Position numbers and translations under genes: made by a program. Positions 16,684 through 24,395 of a stretch of DNA of 37,520 bases are shown in pieces. The DNA is from Donghicola tyrosinivorans. Its GTDB lineage: Bacteria; Pseudomonadota; Alphaproteobacteria; Rhodobacterales; Rhodobacteraceae. The DNA lies in NCBI RefSeq assembly GCF_003003355.1, contig NZ_PVTQ01000026.1:1-37520 (forward strand). The letters are read 5' to 3'. How positions within the stretch are numbered: position 1 is the stretch's first letter; each line of letters starts with the position of its first letter. The notes below the pieces were generated by a model, which was not told where the DNA came from, ran no database searches, and saw only the letters and a list, made by a program, of their open reading frames with translations.

Positions 16684-17566
16684 TCGGGCCGAGCTAGAAC
16701 GCGCAATCATGGCCCACGGAACTGTGGCGCGAATTGTGTTGCTGGATGTACGCGGATCGGTGCCGCGCCCTGCGGGCACAGCGATGCTGGTTTGGGACGG
16801 CGGTCAGTCGGGCACCATTGGTGGGGGAGCGCTGGAATATGAAGCCAGCCGCGCGGCGCTAAAGGCCATAGGCAGCGATGTGGTGCGCACTTATCCTCTT
16901 GGCCCTGCTCTGGGGCAATGTTGCGGCGGCTCTGTCACCGTTTTGATCGAGACCTATGATGCAGCCCGTCTGGCCGGTGTACCGGACACAGGGCGCTTTA
17001 CCCGTAGCCTTCCCATCAGCGGGCGGCAGTATTCCGAGGAGATCCGCCCAGCGGGGCAACCTTTGGTGATCTGGGGCGCGGGTCACGTGGGGCGGGCGAT
17101 GGTCAGCGTCATGGCGCCCTTGCCCGATTTCCAGATCACATGGGTGGATACGGGGCCCGAGCGCTTTCCCGAACAGATGCCGCAGGGTATTGACCCGACC
17201 GTCGCCCAGACGCCGGAAAAGCTGGTGCCGCATTTACCCAAAACCGCAGATCACCTGATTCTGACCTACAGCCACGATATCGACTTTGCGCTATGCCATA
17301 GATTGCTTTCGCACGGATTTCGCAACTGTGGGTTGATCGGGTCCGAAACCAAGTGGGCGCGGTTCCGGAAACGGCTGTTGACCCTTGGTCACCGCAGCGA
17401 CGCGATATCGCGCATTACATGCCCCATCGGCGATCCGCGCCTTGGCAAACACCCGCAAGCCATTGCCGTTGGTGTCGCTGCTGCGCTACTAAATGCATCA
17501 AACGAACAAGAAATCATCAGGGACGGGACACAGTGGGCACAGCACTCCTCTCACTCTCGGGGTTGA
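16676..17566 (+). CDS. xdhC: xanthine dehydrogenase accessory protein XdhC
   Basis: XdhC binds molybdenum cofactor, promotes its sulfuration and hands it to XdhB; it is not part of the mature enzyme. The 296-residue protein has the N-terminal XdhC/CoxI segment (GSVPRPAGTAMLV, GGGALEYEA, and GPALGQCCGGSV with its paired cysteines). A C-terminal Rossmann-like domain opens with PLVIWGAGHVGRAMVS. The ATG at 16676 overlaps the end of xdhB by eight bases, consistent with coupled translation. Its end overlaps the next gene, an ABC ATPase, by 34 bases. Confidence 0.92.
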   Translation: MFDRAELERAIMAHGTVARIVLLDVRGSVPRPAGTAMLVWDGGQSGTIGGGALEYEASRAALKAIGSDVVRTYPLGPALGQCCGGSVTVLIETYDAARLAGVPDTGRFTRSLPISGRQYSEEIRPAGQPLVIWGAGHVGRAMVSVMAPLPDFQITWVDTGPERFPEQMPQGIDPTVAQTPEKLVPHLPKTADHLILTYSHDIDFALCHRLLSHGFRNCGLIGSETKWARFRKRLLTLGHRSDAISRITCPIGDPRLGKHPQAIAVGVAAALLNASNEQEIIRDGTQWAQHSSHSRG

Positions 17567-19050
17567 CCAAAACCTATCCGGGCGTTGTCGCCAACAGTGA
17601 TGTGGGCTTCGACATCCAGCCGGGCGAAGTCCATGCGCTGCTTGGCGAGAACGGAGCGGGCAAGTCCACGCTGGTCAAGATGATCTACGGTCTGGTTGCA
17701 CCGGACAGTGGCCAGATGACCCTGAATGACGTGCCCTTCAGTCCCGCTGATCCCAACGCGGCCCGTGCGGCTGGCGTTGCGATGGTCTTCCAGCACTTTA
17801 GCCTCTTTGATGCCCTGAGCGTGGCCGAGAATGTGGCCCTTGGCATGGACAACCCGCCGCCGCGCCGTGAGCTTTCCGATAAAATCCGCACCGTATCAAA
17901 AGCTTATGGCCTGCCGCTGGACCCGCAGCGCACTGTCGGGGACCTCTCGGCAGGTGAGCGCCAGCGGGTCGAGATCATCCGCTGTCTGCTACAGGACCCC
18001 AAGCTGCTGATCATGGATGAACCGACCAGCGTTCTGACCCCGCAAGAGGTAGAAATTCTGTTCAAGACCCTGCGCAAGCTGTCGGCAGAGGGCACCGCGA
18101 TCCTTTATATCTCGCACAAACTGGAAGAAATCCGGTCCCTGTGTGACACCGCCACGATCCTGCGCCTTGGGAAAAAGGTGGCCACCTGCACCCCTGCTGA
18201 ACGAACCGCAGCCGAACTGGCCGAGATGATGGTGGGCTCTAGCCTGCGCCCACCTGAGCGCCGCGCACACGAGCCGGGCGGCGTTCTGCTTGAAGTCAAC
18301 GACCTGACCATAGCGCCCACGCAGGCCTTTGGAACGCGGCTGCAAAACATCAGCTTTTCCCTGCGCATGGGTGAAATTCTGGGGATCGGCGGCGTAGCGG
18401 GCAATGGTCAGGATGAACTGCTGGCGGCTCTGTCCGGCGAAGTCCTGACGGATGCCAGTGCCATTGTAATGCAAGGTACTGCGGTTGGTGCGATGGGGCC
18501 GACCGGCAGGCGCAACCGCGGCCTGCTGACCGCACCCGAAGAACGTCTGGGCCACGCTGCCGCCCCCGAAATGACCCTGACCGAGAACGCCCTACTGACA
18601 GGCTCCAAGCGTCAGGCGCTGGTCAAAGGTGGCTGGATCAACTGGGCCGCCGCCAAAGGCTTTGCCGAACACATCATCCACCATTTCGACGTGCGCACGC
18701 CGGGGCCAGAGGTGGCCGCGCGTGCGTTGTCGGGGGGCAACCTGCAAAAGTTCGTCATTGGCCGCGAGGTGCTGCAAGAGCCCCACGTGCTGGTGGTCAA
18801 CCAACCCACATGGGGGGTGGATGCCAGCGCAGCGGCCTCGATCCGGCAAGCGCTGCTGGATCTGGCCGCCGATGGGGCTGCCATCATTTGTATTTCACAA
18901 GATCTGGACGAGTTGATGGAGATCAGCGACCGCTTCGCCGCGCTGAATGAGGGCAAGCTGTCCCCTATTCGCGCCACCGCTGACCTGACGGTTGAGGAGA
19001 TCGGCCTGATGATGGGCGGCGCGCACGGGATGGAGGTGGCCGATGCTTAA
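17533..19050 (+). CDS. nucleoside-type ABC transporter ATP-binding protein (two ABC domains)
   Basis: A 505-residue protein with two fused ABC modules, as in the YufO/NupO type that works with BMP-family binding proteins. The first module has Walker A GENGAGKST, an LSAGERQRVEI signature and Walker B LLIMDEPTS. The second has a degenerate Walker A (GVAGNGQDE) and an LSGGNLQKFVIG signature, the usual asymmetry in this family. The GTG at 17533 is the preferred start, giving MGTALLSLSGLTKTYPG, which aligns with the normal ABC N-terminus, and it overlaps xdhC. It should energise the two permeases encoded just downstream. Its place in an xdh operon points to purine nucleosides or bases as substrates. 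Confidence 0.9.
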   Translation: MGTALLSLSGLTKTYPGVVANSDVGFDIQPGEVHALLGENGAGKSTLVKMIYGLVAPDSGQMTLNDVPFSPADPNAARAAGVAMVFQHFSLFDALSVAENVALGMDNPPPRRELSDKIRTVSKAYGLPLDPQRTVGDLSAGERQRVEIIRCLLQDPKLLIMDEPTSVLTPQEVEILFKTLRKLSAEGTAILYISHKLEEIRSLCDTATILRLGKKVATCTPAERTAAELAEMMVGSSLRPPERRAHEPGGVLLEVNDLTIAPTQAFGTRLQNISFSLRMGEILGIGGVAGNGQDELLAALSGEVLTDASAIVMQGTAVGAMGPTGRRNRGLLTAPEERLGHAAAPEMTLTENALLTGSKRQALVKGGWINWAAAKGFAEHIIHHFDVRTPGPEVAARALSGGNLQKFVIGREVLQEPHVLVVNQPTWGVDASAAASIRQALLDLAADGAAIICISQDLDELMEISDRFAALNEGKLSPIRATADLTVEEIGLMMGGAHGMEVADA

Positions 19051-20125
19051 GATCGAAAAACGCGCCTCGCCTTCGAAAACGTGGAACTGGGCCGCGCCGA
19101 TCATGGCGGTTGCGCTGACGATGATCGTGGGCGGCGCGTTGTTTGGACTGTTGGGGGTGAACCCGTTTCAGGCCATCGCCAAGATTTTCTATGAGCCGCT
19201 GTTCGGCGAATACGCCTTTTACTATCGGCCGCAATTAATGATCAAAGCCGCGCCTCTGGTGCTGATTGCAATCGGTCTATCGATGGGCTTTCGCGCAGGC
19301 ATCTGGAACATCGGCGCCGAAGGTCAGTACATCATGGGTGCCCTTTCAGGCGCGGGTCTTGCGCTGGCGCTTTATCCGATGGAACTGCCCATCCTGCTGC
19401 CCCTCATGGTGATTGCGGGCGCGTTAGGCGGGATGCTTTGGGGGCTGATCCCCGGCTATCTGAAGGTGAAATTCGGCACCAACGAAATTCTGGTCTCGCT
19501 CATGCTGGTCTATGTGGCCGAGCAGATCTTGGCCTCGATGGCGCTGGGTTTGATGAAGAACCCCGAAGGCATGGGCTTTCCCGGCTCGCGCAACCTGCAA
19601 CAATACCCCAGCGCCCATAACGCAGAGATTTTTGCAGGTAGCGGCATGCATTGGGGCGTGGCGGCGGCGCTGATTGCGGTGATCTTTGCCTATGTCATGC
19701 TGACCCGTCACATGTTCGGCTTTCAGTTGCGCCTGTCAGGCATCGCCCCCCGCGCGGCCAAGTTTGCAGGTGTGGACCCCGGTCGGATGATCCTGATCTG
19801 TATGGGTCTGTCCGGCGCGCTGGCCGGTATGGCGGGCCTCTTCGAGATTGCAGGCCCTGCGGGCCAAGTCAGCATCGATTTCAACGTGGGCTACGGCTTT
19901 ACCGCGATCATCGTGGCCTTCCTTGGCCGCCTGAATCCCATCGGCATTCTGCTGGCGGGTCTTTTGCTGGCGATCACCTATGTGGGCGGCGAGATTACGC
20001 AAAGCCAGATGGGTCTGCCCTTAGCGGCGATCCAGCTATTCCAAGGCATGCTGCTGTTCTTCCTGCTGGCGATGGACATGCTGACCAATTACCGCTTTCG
20101 CCGAAGCACCAAGGAGGCCGTGTGA
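19043..20125 (+). CDS. ABC transporter permease, nucleoside type (YufP-like)
   Basis: A 360-residue inner-membrane permease of the BPD_transp_2 family with roughly eight to ten hydrophobic segments. The segment GFRAGIWNIGAEGQYIMGAL near residue 80 is the characteristic N-I-G-A-E-G region of permeases paired with BMP-type binding proteins. The GTNEILVSLMLVYVAEQI stretch follows. Its start overlaps the ATPase gene by eight bases and its stop overlaps the second permease by one base, so the transporter subunits are tightly coupled. Confidence 0.9.
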   Translation: MLKIEKRASPSKTWNWAAPIMAVALTMIVGGALFGLLGVNPFQAIAKIFYEPLFGEYAFYYRPQLMIKAAPLVLIAIGLSMGFRAGIWNIGAEGQYIMGALSGAGLALALYPMELPILLPLMVIAGALGGMLWGLIPGYLKVKFGTNEILVSLMLVYVAEQILASMALGLMKNPEGMGFPGSRNLQQYPSAHNAEIFAGSGMHWGVAAALIAVIFAYVMLTRHMFGFQLRLSGIAPRAAKFAGVDPGRMILICMGLSGALAGMAGLFEIAGPAGQVSIDFNVGYGFTAIIVAFLGRLNPIGILLAGLLLAITYVGGEITQSQMGLPLAAIQLFQGMLLFFLLAMDMLTNYRFRRSTKEAV

Positions 20126-21045
20126 TGGATCTTTCTTCGATCAACCCGGTCCTGCTGGTGGCCAGCCTGATGATCACCGCCACCCCCCTGCTGCTGGCCG
20201 CCTTGGGCGAGCTTGTGGTGGAACGCGCTGGCGTTCTGAACCTTGGGGTTGAGGGCATGATGATCACCGGCGCGGTTTGCGGCTTTATCATCACCGTGGA
20301 AACCGGATCGCCTTGGATGGGCTTCTTGCTGGCCGCTGTCGCGGGCGCGGTGCTGTCCATGCTGTTTGCCCTGCTGACGCAGGTATTTCTGGCGAACCAA
20401 GTGGCCTCTGGTCTGGCGCTAACGTTGTTCGGCCTTGGCCTCTCGGCCCTGCTGGGGCGCGAGTATGTGGGGATCAAGCCGCCTTCGACCCCGAAGCTGG
20501 ACCTTGGCCCGCTGGCCGATCTGCCGATCATCGGACGGGCGTTCTTCAGCCATGACATCATCGTCTATTTCGCACTGGCGATGACCGTGGCGATCTGGTT
20601 CTTCTTGCAGCGCACCCGCGCGGGTTTGACCCTGCGCGCCGTGGGCGAGAACCATGATGCGGCCCACGCCCTTGGCTATAAGGTCGTGTTGATCCGCTTT
20701 GCCGCCATCGCCTTTGGCGGCGCGATGGCCGGATTGGGCGGCGCGTACATCAGCCTTGTGCGCGTGCCTCAATGGACCGAAGGTATGACGGCGGGCATCG
20801 GCTGGATCGCCCTTGCCCTCGTTGTCTTTGCTAGTTGGAAGCCGGGACGCGTTGTCCTTGGCGCCTATCTTTTCGGTGGCGTCGGTGTCTTGCAGTTGAA
20901 CCTGCAAGCCGCAGGCGTCAGCATTCCGGTCGAGTATCTTGCCTCGGCCCCCTATGTGGTCACGATCATCGCCTTGGTGATCATGTCGAAAGACCGCAGC
21001 GGGGCACCGGCATCGCTTGGCCGTCCGTTCCACGCCTCAAGCTGA
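20125..21045 (+). CDS. ABC transporter permease, nucleoside type (YufQ-like)
   Basis: The second permease, 306 residues, shorter than its partner as usual for this transporter class. It contains GELVVERAGVLNLGVEGMM (the paired N-L-G-V-E-G signature) near residue 30 and about eight membrane segments. The ATG shares one base with the preceding stop and is served by AAGGAGG at 20110-20116. With the upstream permease it should form the heterodimeric channel for substrate delivered by the BMP protein. Confidence 0.9.
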   Translation: MDLSSINPVLLVASLMITATPLLLAALGELVVERAGVLNLGVEGMMITGAVCGFIITVETGSPWMGFLLAAVAGAVLSMLFALLTQVFLANQVASGLALTLFGLGLSALLGREYVGIKPPSTPKLDLGPLADLPIIGRAFFSHDIIVYFALAMTVAIWFFLQRTRAGLTLRAVGENHDAAHALGYKVVLIRFAAIAFGGAMAGLGGAYISLVRVPQWTEGMTAGIGWIALALVVFASWKPGRVVLGAYLFGGVGVLQLNLQAAGVSIPVEYLASAPYVVTIIALVIMSKDRSGAPASLGRPFHASS

Positions 21046-21081
21046 GGCGATAAAAAGACCACCAACAGGGGAGCACCCACC

Positions 21082-22155
21082 ATGAAACTAATCAAATCCT
21101 TGGCGACCGCCGCGCTGGCACTCGGCGTTGCATCGGCCGCGATGGCCGAAGACAAAACCAAAGTCGGCTTTGTCTTCGTTGGCCCCGTCGGCGATGGCGG
21201 CTGGACCTATGAACACAACCAAGGCCGTCTGGCTGTGGAAGCCGAGTTCGGCGACAAGGTCGAAACCGTCTTCGTTGAATCGGTTCCCGAAGGCGCGGAC
21301 TCTGAGCGCGTGATGACCCAGATGGCGCTGGAAGGCGCGGACCTGATCTTCACCACCTCGTTCGGCTACATGGACCCCACCATCAACGTGGCTTCCAAAT
21401 TCCCGAACGTGAAATTCGAGCACGCGACCGGCTACAAGCGCGCAGACAACGTCTCGACCTACTCGGCGCGCTTCTATGAAGGCCGCGCCGTTCAGGGCCT
21501 GATCGCGGGCAACATCACCAAGTCGAACATCATCGGCTACATCGGCTCGTTCCCGATCCCCGAAGTGATCCGCGGCATCAACAGCGCCTATATTCAGGCG
21601 AAAAAAGTTAACCCTGATGTCGAATTCAAGATCGTCTGGGCCTACACCTGGTTCGACCCCGCGAAAGAAGCTGACGCGGCAAAGGCGCTGATCGAACAGG
21701 GTGCGGACGTGATCCTGCAGCACACCGACTCGACCGCACCTCAGGCGGCAGCGGCAGAGGCTGGCAACGTCTACACCTTCGGTCAGGCTTCGGACATGGC
21801 GGAATATGCGCCCATGCCGCGCGTCTCGTCGATCATCGACAACTGGGCGCCCTACTACATCGAGCGCACCAAAGCGGTCATGGACGGCACCTGGACCAGC
21901 ACCGACACTTGGGCCGGCATCGGCGCAGGCATGGTGGGCATCGGTGAAATCACCGACGCAGTGCCCGCAGACGTGAAAGAAGCGGCGCTGGCTCTGAAGG
22001 CCGCGATTGCCTCGGGCGACGTGCATCCCTTCACCGGTCCGCTGAACAAGCAGGACGGCAGCGCATGGCTGGCAGAGGGCGAAGTGGCCGATGATGGCAC
22101 GCTGGCAGGCCTGAACTTCTACGTTGAAGGCATCACTGGCGAGATTCCCCAGTAA
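21082..22155 (+). CDS. BMP family ABC transporter substrate-binding protein
   Basis: A 357-residue exported binding protein. The N-terminus MKLIKSLATAALALGVASA ending AMA-ED is a signal peptide with a type I cleavage site and no lipobox cysteine, so it should be a free periplasmic protein rather than a lipoprotein. The BMP/PnrA fold is indicated by KVGFVFVGPVGDGGWTYEHN, a nucleoside-binding type opening, and by GRAVQGLIAGNITKSNIIGY. Known family members bind purine nucleosides, which fits the xdh genes upstream. It lies 36 bases after the second permease with GGGGAG as ribosome site, the common arrangement for making more binding protein. A strong terminator follows. Confidence 0.9.
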   Translation: MKLIKSLATAALALGVASAAMAEDKTKVGFVFVGPVGDGGWTYEHNQGRLAVEAEFGDKVETVFVESVPEGADSERVMTQMALEGADLIFTTSFGYMDPTINVASKFPNVKFEHATGYKRADNVSTYSARFYEGRAVQGLIAGNITKSNIIGYIGSFPIPEVIRGINSAYIQAKKVNPDVEFKIVWAYTWFDPAKEADAAKALIEQGADVILQHTDSTAPQAAAAEAGNVYTFGQASDMAEYAPMPRVSSIIDNWAPYYIERTKAVMDGTWTSTDTWAGIGAGMVGIGEITDAVPADVKEAALALKAAIASGDVHPFTGPLNKQDGSAWLAEGEVADDGTLAGLNFYVEGITGEIPQ

Positions 22156-22175
22156 AATTCGTCAAATGTGATTAC

Positions 22176-22212
22176 AAACGCCGCGTCTGACCTTTCAGGC
22201 GCGGCGTTTTCG
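22176..22212 (+). terminator. intrinsic terminator of the purine operon
   Basis: AAACGCCGCGTCTG at 22176-22189 pairs with CAGGCGCGGCGTTT at 22196-22209, 14 pairs including one G-U, and runs into TTTTCG. It lies 20 bases after the binding-protein stop and marks the end of the xdh-transporter operon. Confidence 0.85.
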
Positions 22213-22269
22213 TTGCACAATCGCGTCCGAGCACACACGCCATCGACAAAATCATAATCGGCGTCACGG

Positions 22270-23400
22270 ATGACAGGACTTTTCGGCAGAATGCTGGGAC
22301 GGGCGCGCAAGCAATCGTCCAGCTATGATTTCGCGATCATCGGCGCGGGAATCGCCGGTGTGTCTGCTGCTGCCGCCCTAGCCCCTTTTGGCCGTGTTGT
22401 TGTGTTGGAAGCCGAAGAGCATATGGCCTACCACGCCTCGGGCCGGTCGGCGGCGATGTATCTGGCGGGCTACGGCAATCAAATCATCCAGTCCATGACC
22501 AGCGCCAGCGGCGACCATCTGCACTTTGCCAATGGCGGCGTGCTGCGTAAGCGCGGCCTTCTGCTGCTTGGCCAAGCTGGCGAGGAAGAGCGTTTCGCCC
22601 GTGCCGCCGCCCAAGGCGGTCTGGCCCGTGTCTCGGTCGAGGACGCCACCGTCTATTTTCCGATCCTTGATCCGGCCAAAGTGACAATGGCCGCTTTCCG
22701 GCCCGACGCCTATGACATCGACACCCATCAGTTGATGCAGAACTACACCAATATCGCCCGCGCCGATAAGGCCGAGTTCCGCCTCTCGACCCGCGTGTTG
22801 GGGCTGACCCGCACATCTGAGGGCTGGCAGATCGATCTGCCACAAGGGCAGCTGAAGGCCACCATCATCGTAAACGCCGCCGGTGCTTGGGCCGACCAGA
22901 TCGCAGAACTTGCGGGCCTTGCCCCTGTCGGGCTGATCCCCTGCCGCCGGTCGGTCGTGCGCATTCCGGCACCGGGCGGGGCCTTTACCCGCCACTGGCC
23001 CTTTGTCGATACCCCTGACGAGCGTTGGTACGCAAAGCCCGATGCGGGGCATCTGTTGGTCTCACCGGGGGACGAAGATCCCTCTGCCCCGACTGATGCC
23101 TACCCTGACGAAATGGTGCTGGCCGAGGGGCTGGCCCGCTATGAAGACATGGTGACCGAGCCTGTCACCCGCGTTTTGAACAACTGGGCCGGTCTGCGCA
23201 CCTTTGCCCGCGACCGCAGCCCAGTGATCGGCTTTGACCCTCAGGATGGCGGCTTTTTCTGGCTGGCCGGACAAGGGGGATACGGCTTTCAGACCGCACC
23301 GGCAGCCAGTGATCTGGTGGCCGATCTGATCATCGGGCGCAATTCATCCTTGCCCAGTCAGGTTGTACGCGCCTTGTCGCCCGATCGCCTAAAAGATTGA
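22270..23400 (+). CDS. FAD-dependent oxidoreductase, DAO family (D-amino-acid dehydrogenase-like)
   Basis: A 376-residue flavoprotein. The FAD-binding Rossmann motif DFAIIGAGIAGVSAAAALA is at about residues 20-38. It is followed by VVVLEAEEHMAYHASGRSAA, a pattern close to D-arginine dehydrogenase (DauA) and related glycine/D-amino-acid oxidases. The C-terminal FAD segment (SPVIGFDPQDGGFFWLAGQGGYGFQ) is also typical. A likely reaction is oxidation of a D-amino acid or N-substituted amino acid to an imine, but the substrate is not determined by the sequence. The roughly 18 residues ahead of the Rossmann fold are basic and not a clear signal peptide. It stands alone after the purine-operon terminator, with a weak ribosome site. 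Confidence 0.82.
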   Translation: MTGLFGRMLGRARKQSSSYDFAIIGAGIAGVSAAAALAPFGRVVVLEAEEHMAYHASGRSAAMYLAGYGNQIIQSMTSASGDHLHFANGGVLRKRGLLLLGQAGEEERFARAAAQGGLARVSVEDATVYFPILDPAKVTMAAFRPDAYDIDTHQLMQNYTNIARADKAEFRLSTRVLGLTRTSEGWQIDLPQGQLKATIIVNAAGAWADQIAELAGLAPVGLIPCRRSVVRIPAPGGAFTRHWPFVDTPDERWYAKPDAGHLLVSPGDEDPSAPTDAYPDEMVLAEGLARYEDMVTEPVTRVLNNWAGLRTFARDRSPVIGFDPQDGGFFWLAGQGGYGFQTAPAASDLVADLIIGRNSSLPSQVVRALSPDRLKD

Positions 23401-23468
23401 TCCGGATCAAAGTATTACTGCCTCACTCATGTTTTCTGGCCGCAAACACATGCGAAAGGCAGAATACT

Positions 23469-23810
23469 ATGAGCTTCACCGACAAGATCGAAGACACCCG
23501 CGACCAGTTGCGCGCCCTGAACAAAGCCATCCCCGAAGTGACCCGCGGCTTTGGCGGTCTGAGCAAGGCGGTCAAGGCCGACGGCGCACTGGAATTCAAA
23601 ACCAAAGAGTTTGTGGCCCTTGGGATCGCCGTCGCCACCAAATGCGAGGCCTGCATCACCCTGCACGTCGAAGCGCTGATCAAATGCGGTGCCACCCGTG
23701 AAGAGGTTGCGGACTGTCTTGGCATGTCGATCCAGATGGGCGGTGGCCCTTCGATGATGTACGCGGCCAAGGCGTTGGCGTGCTACGACGAATTTTCCGA
23801 AAAAGTTTGA
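23469..23810 (+). CDS. carboxymuconolactone decarboxylase family protein (AhpD-like)
   Basis: A 113-residue all-helical protein of the CMD/AhpD family. The CxxC pair Cys59-Cys62 with His66 (KCEACITLHVEAL) is the AhpD-type redox site, so a thiol-dependent peroxidase or peroxidase-partner role is more likely than true decarboxylase activity. The start at 23469 follows AAAGGCAG and gives the usual family length. An upstream in-frame ATG at 23397 overlaps the previous stop and is not favoured. It follows the DAO-family gene in the same direction, and because such oxidases can release hydrogen peroxide a detoxifying link is conceivable but unproven. Confidence 0.85.
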   Translation: MSFTDKIEDTRDQLRALNKAIPEVTRGFGGLSKAVKADGALEFKTKEFVALGIAVATKCEACITLHVEALIKCGATREEVADCLGMSIQMGGGPSMMYAAKALACYDEFSEKV

Positions 23811-23820
23811 TATTCCACCG

Positions 23821-23843
23821 ACGGAATGTGAAACGCATTCCGT
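23821..23843. promoter_or_regulatory. inverted repeat upstream of the EF-hand gene
   Basis: ACGGAATG at 23821-23828 and CATTCCGT at 23836-23843 form a perfect 8-base inverted repeat, extended by a G-U and a G-C pair around AAA. It lies 10 bases after one stop codon and 34 bases before the next start. It could be a weak terminator or an operator. No T-tract follows, so an operator or an mRNA hairpin is at least as likely. Confidence 0.4.
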
Positions 23844-23877
23844 ATTACGAATATCTACACTGATTGAGGATTACAAA

Positions 23878-24318
23878 ATGACCCTGCCCCGTATCGCTTT
23901 CGCTCTGCCGCTGGTTCTGGCCGCTGGCACCGCTTTCGCAGCTCCCGGTGCGCATTTCATCGAAAACTGGGATCTAGACGGCAATGGTCAGGTGACCTTG
24001 GCCGAGGCCGAAGAGCGTCGCGGCGATGTCTTCTACACGTTTGACGCCGATGAAGACGGCTTTATCGATGGCGAAGAATACAAGCTGTTCGACGAGGCTC
24101 GCGCCAATGATATGGCCAATGAACCCGGCCACGGTCAGGGTAAGGGCCAAGGGGGCATGCAGAATGCCGAGGGCGGCATGCATCTGGCGTTCAATGACAC
24201 CGATGGCGACGGCAAAGTTAGCCGCGACGAATTCGTGACCCGCACCAAAGACTGGATCGCGATGATGGACCGCAACACCGATGGCATTGTGACCTCGGAG
24301 GATTTCGGTCGCCAGTAA
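23878..24318 (+). CDS. exported EF-hand calcium-binding protein
   Basis: A 146-residue protein with a cleavable signal peptide (MTLPRIAFALPLVLAAGTAF, then AAPG) and four EF-hand-like loops. These are DLDGNGQVTLAE (residues 32-43), DADEDGFIDGEE (56-67), DTDGDGKVSRDE (107-118) and DRNTDGIVTSED (131-142). All have acidic residues at positions 1, 3, 5 and 12 or close substitutes, so calcium binding is likely. A glycine/glutamine/methionine-rich linker separates the two pairs. Location should be periplasmic. The start is supported by GAGGATTACAAA. The partner is unknown, and EF-hand proteins of this type in Rhodobacteraceae are mostly uncharacterised. Confidence 0.85.
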   Translation: MTLPRIAFALPLVLAAGTAFAAPGAHFIENWDLDGNGQVTLAEAEERRGDVFYTFDADEDGFIDGEEYKLFDEARANDMANEPGHGQGKGQGGMQNAEGGMHLAFNDTDGDGKVSRDEFVTRTKDWIAMMDRNTDGIVTSEDFGRQ

Positions 24319-24341
24319 TCCGGCCATAGGCTAGCGCCAAA

Positions 24342-24379
24342 AAGAAAACCCGCGCGAATGGCTTCGCGCGGGTTTTCTT
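24342..24379. terminator. bidirectional terminator between the EF-hand and dehydrogenase genes
   Basis: AAGAAAACCCGCGCGAA pairs perfectly over 17 bases with TTCGCGCGGGTTTTCTT around TGGC. T-runs flank the stem on both strands, so it should end transcription of both convergent genes. Confidence 0.9.
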
Positions 24380-24395
24380 GCGTCTTCTGAACGAA

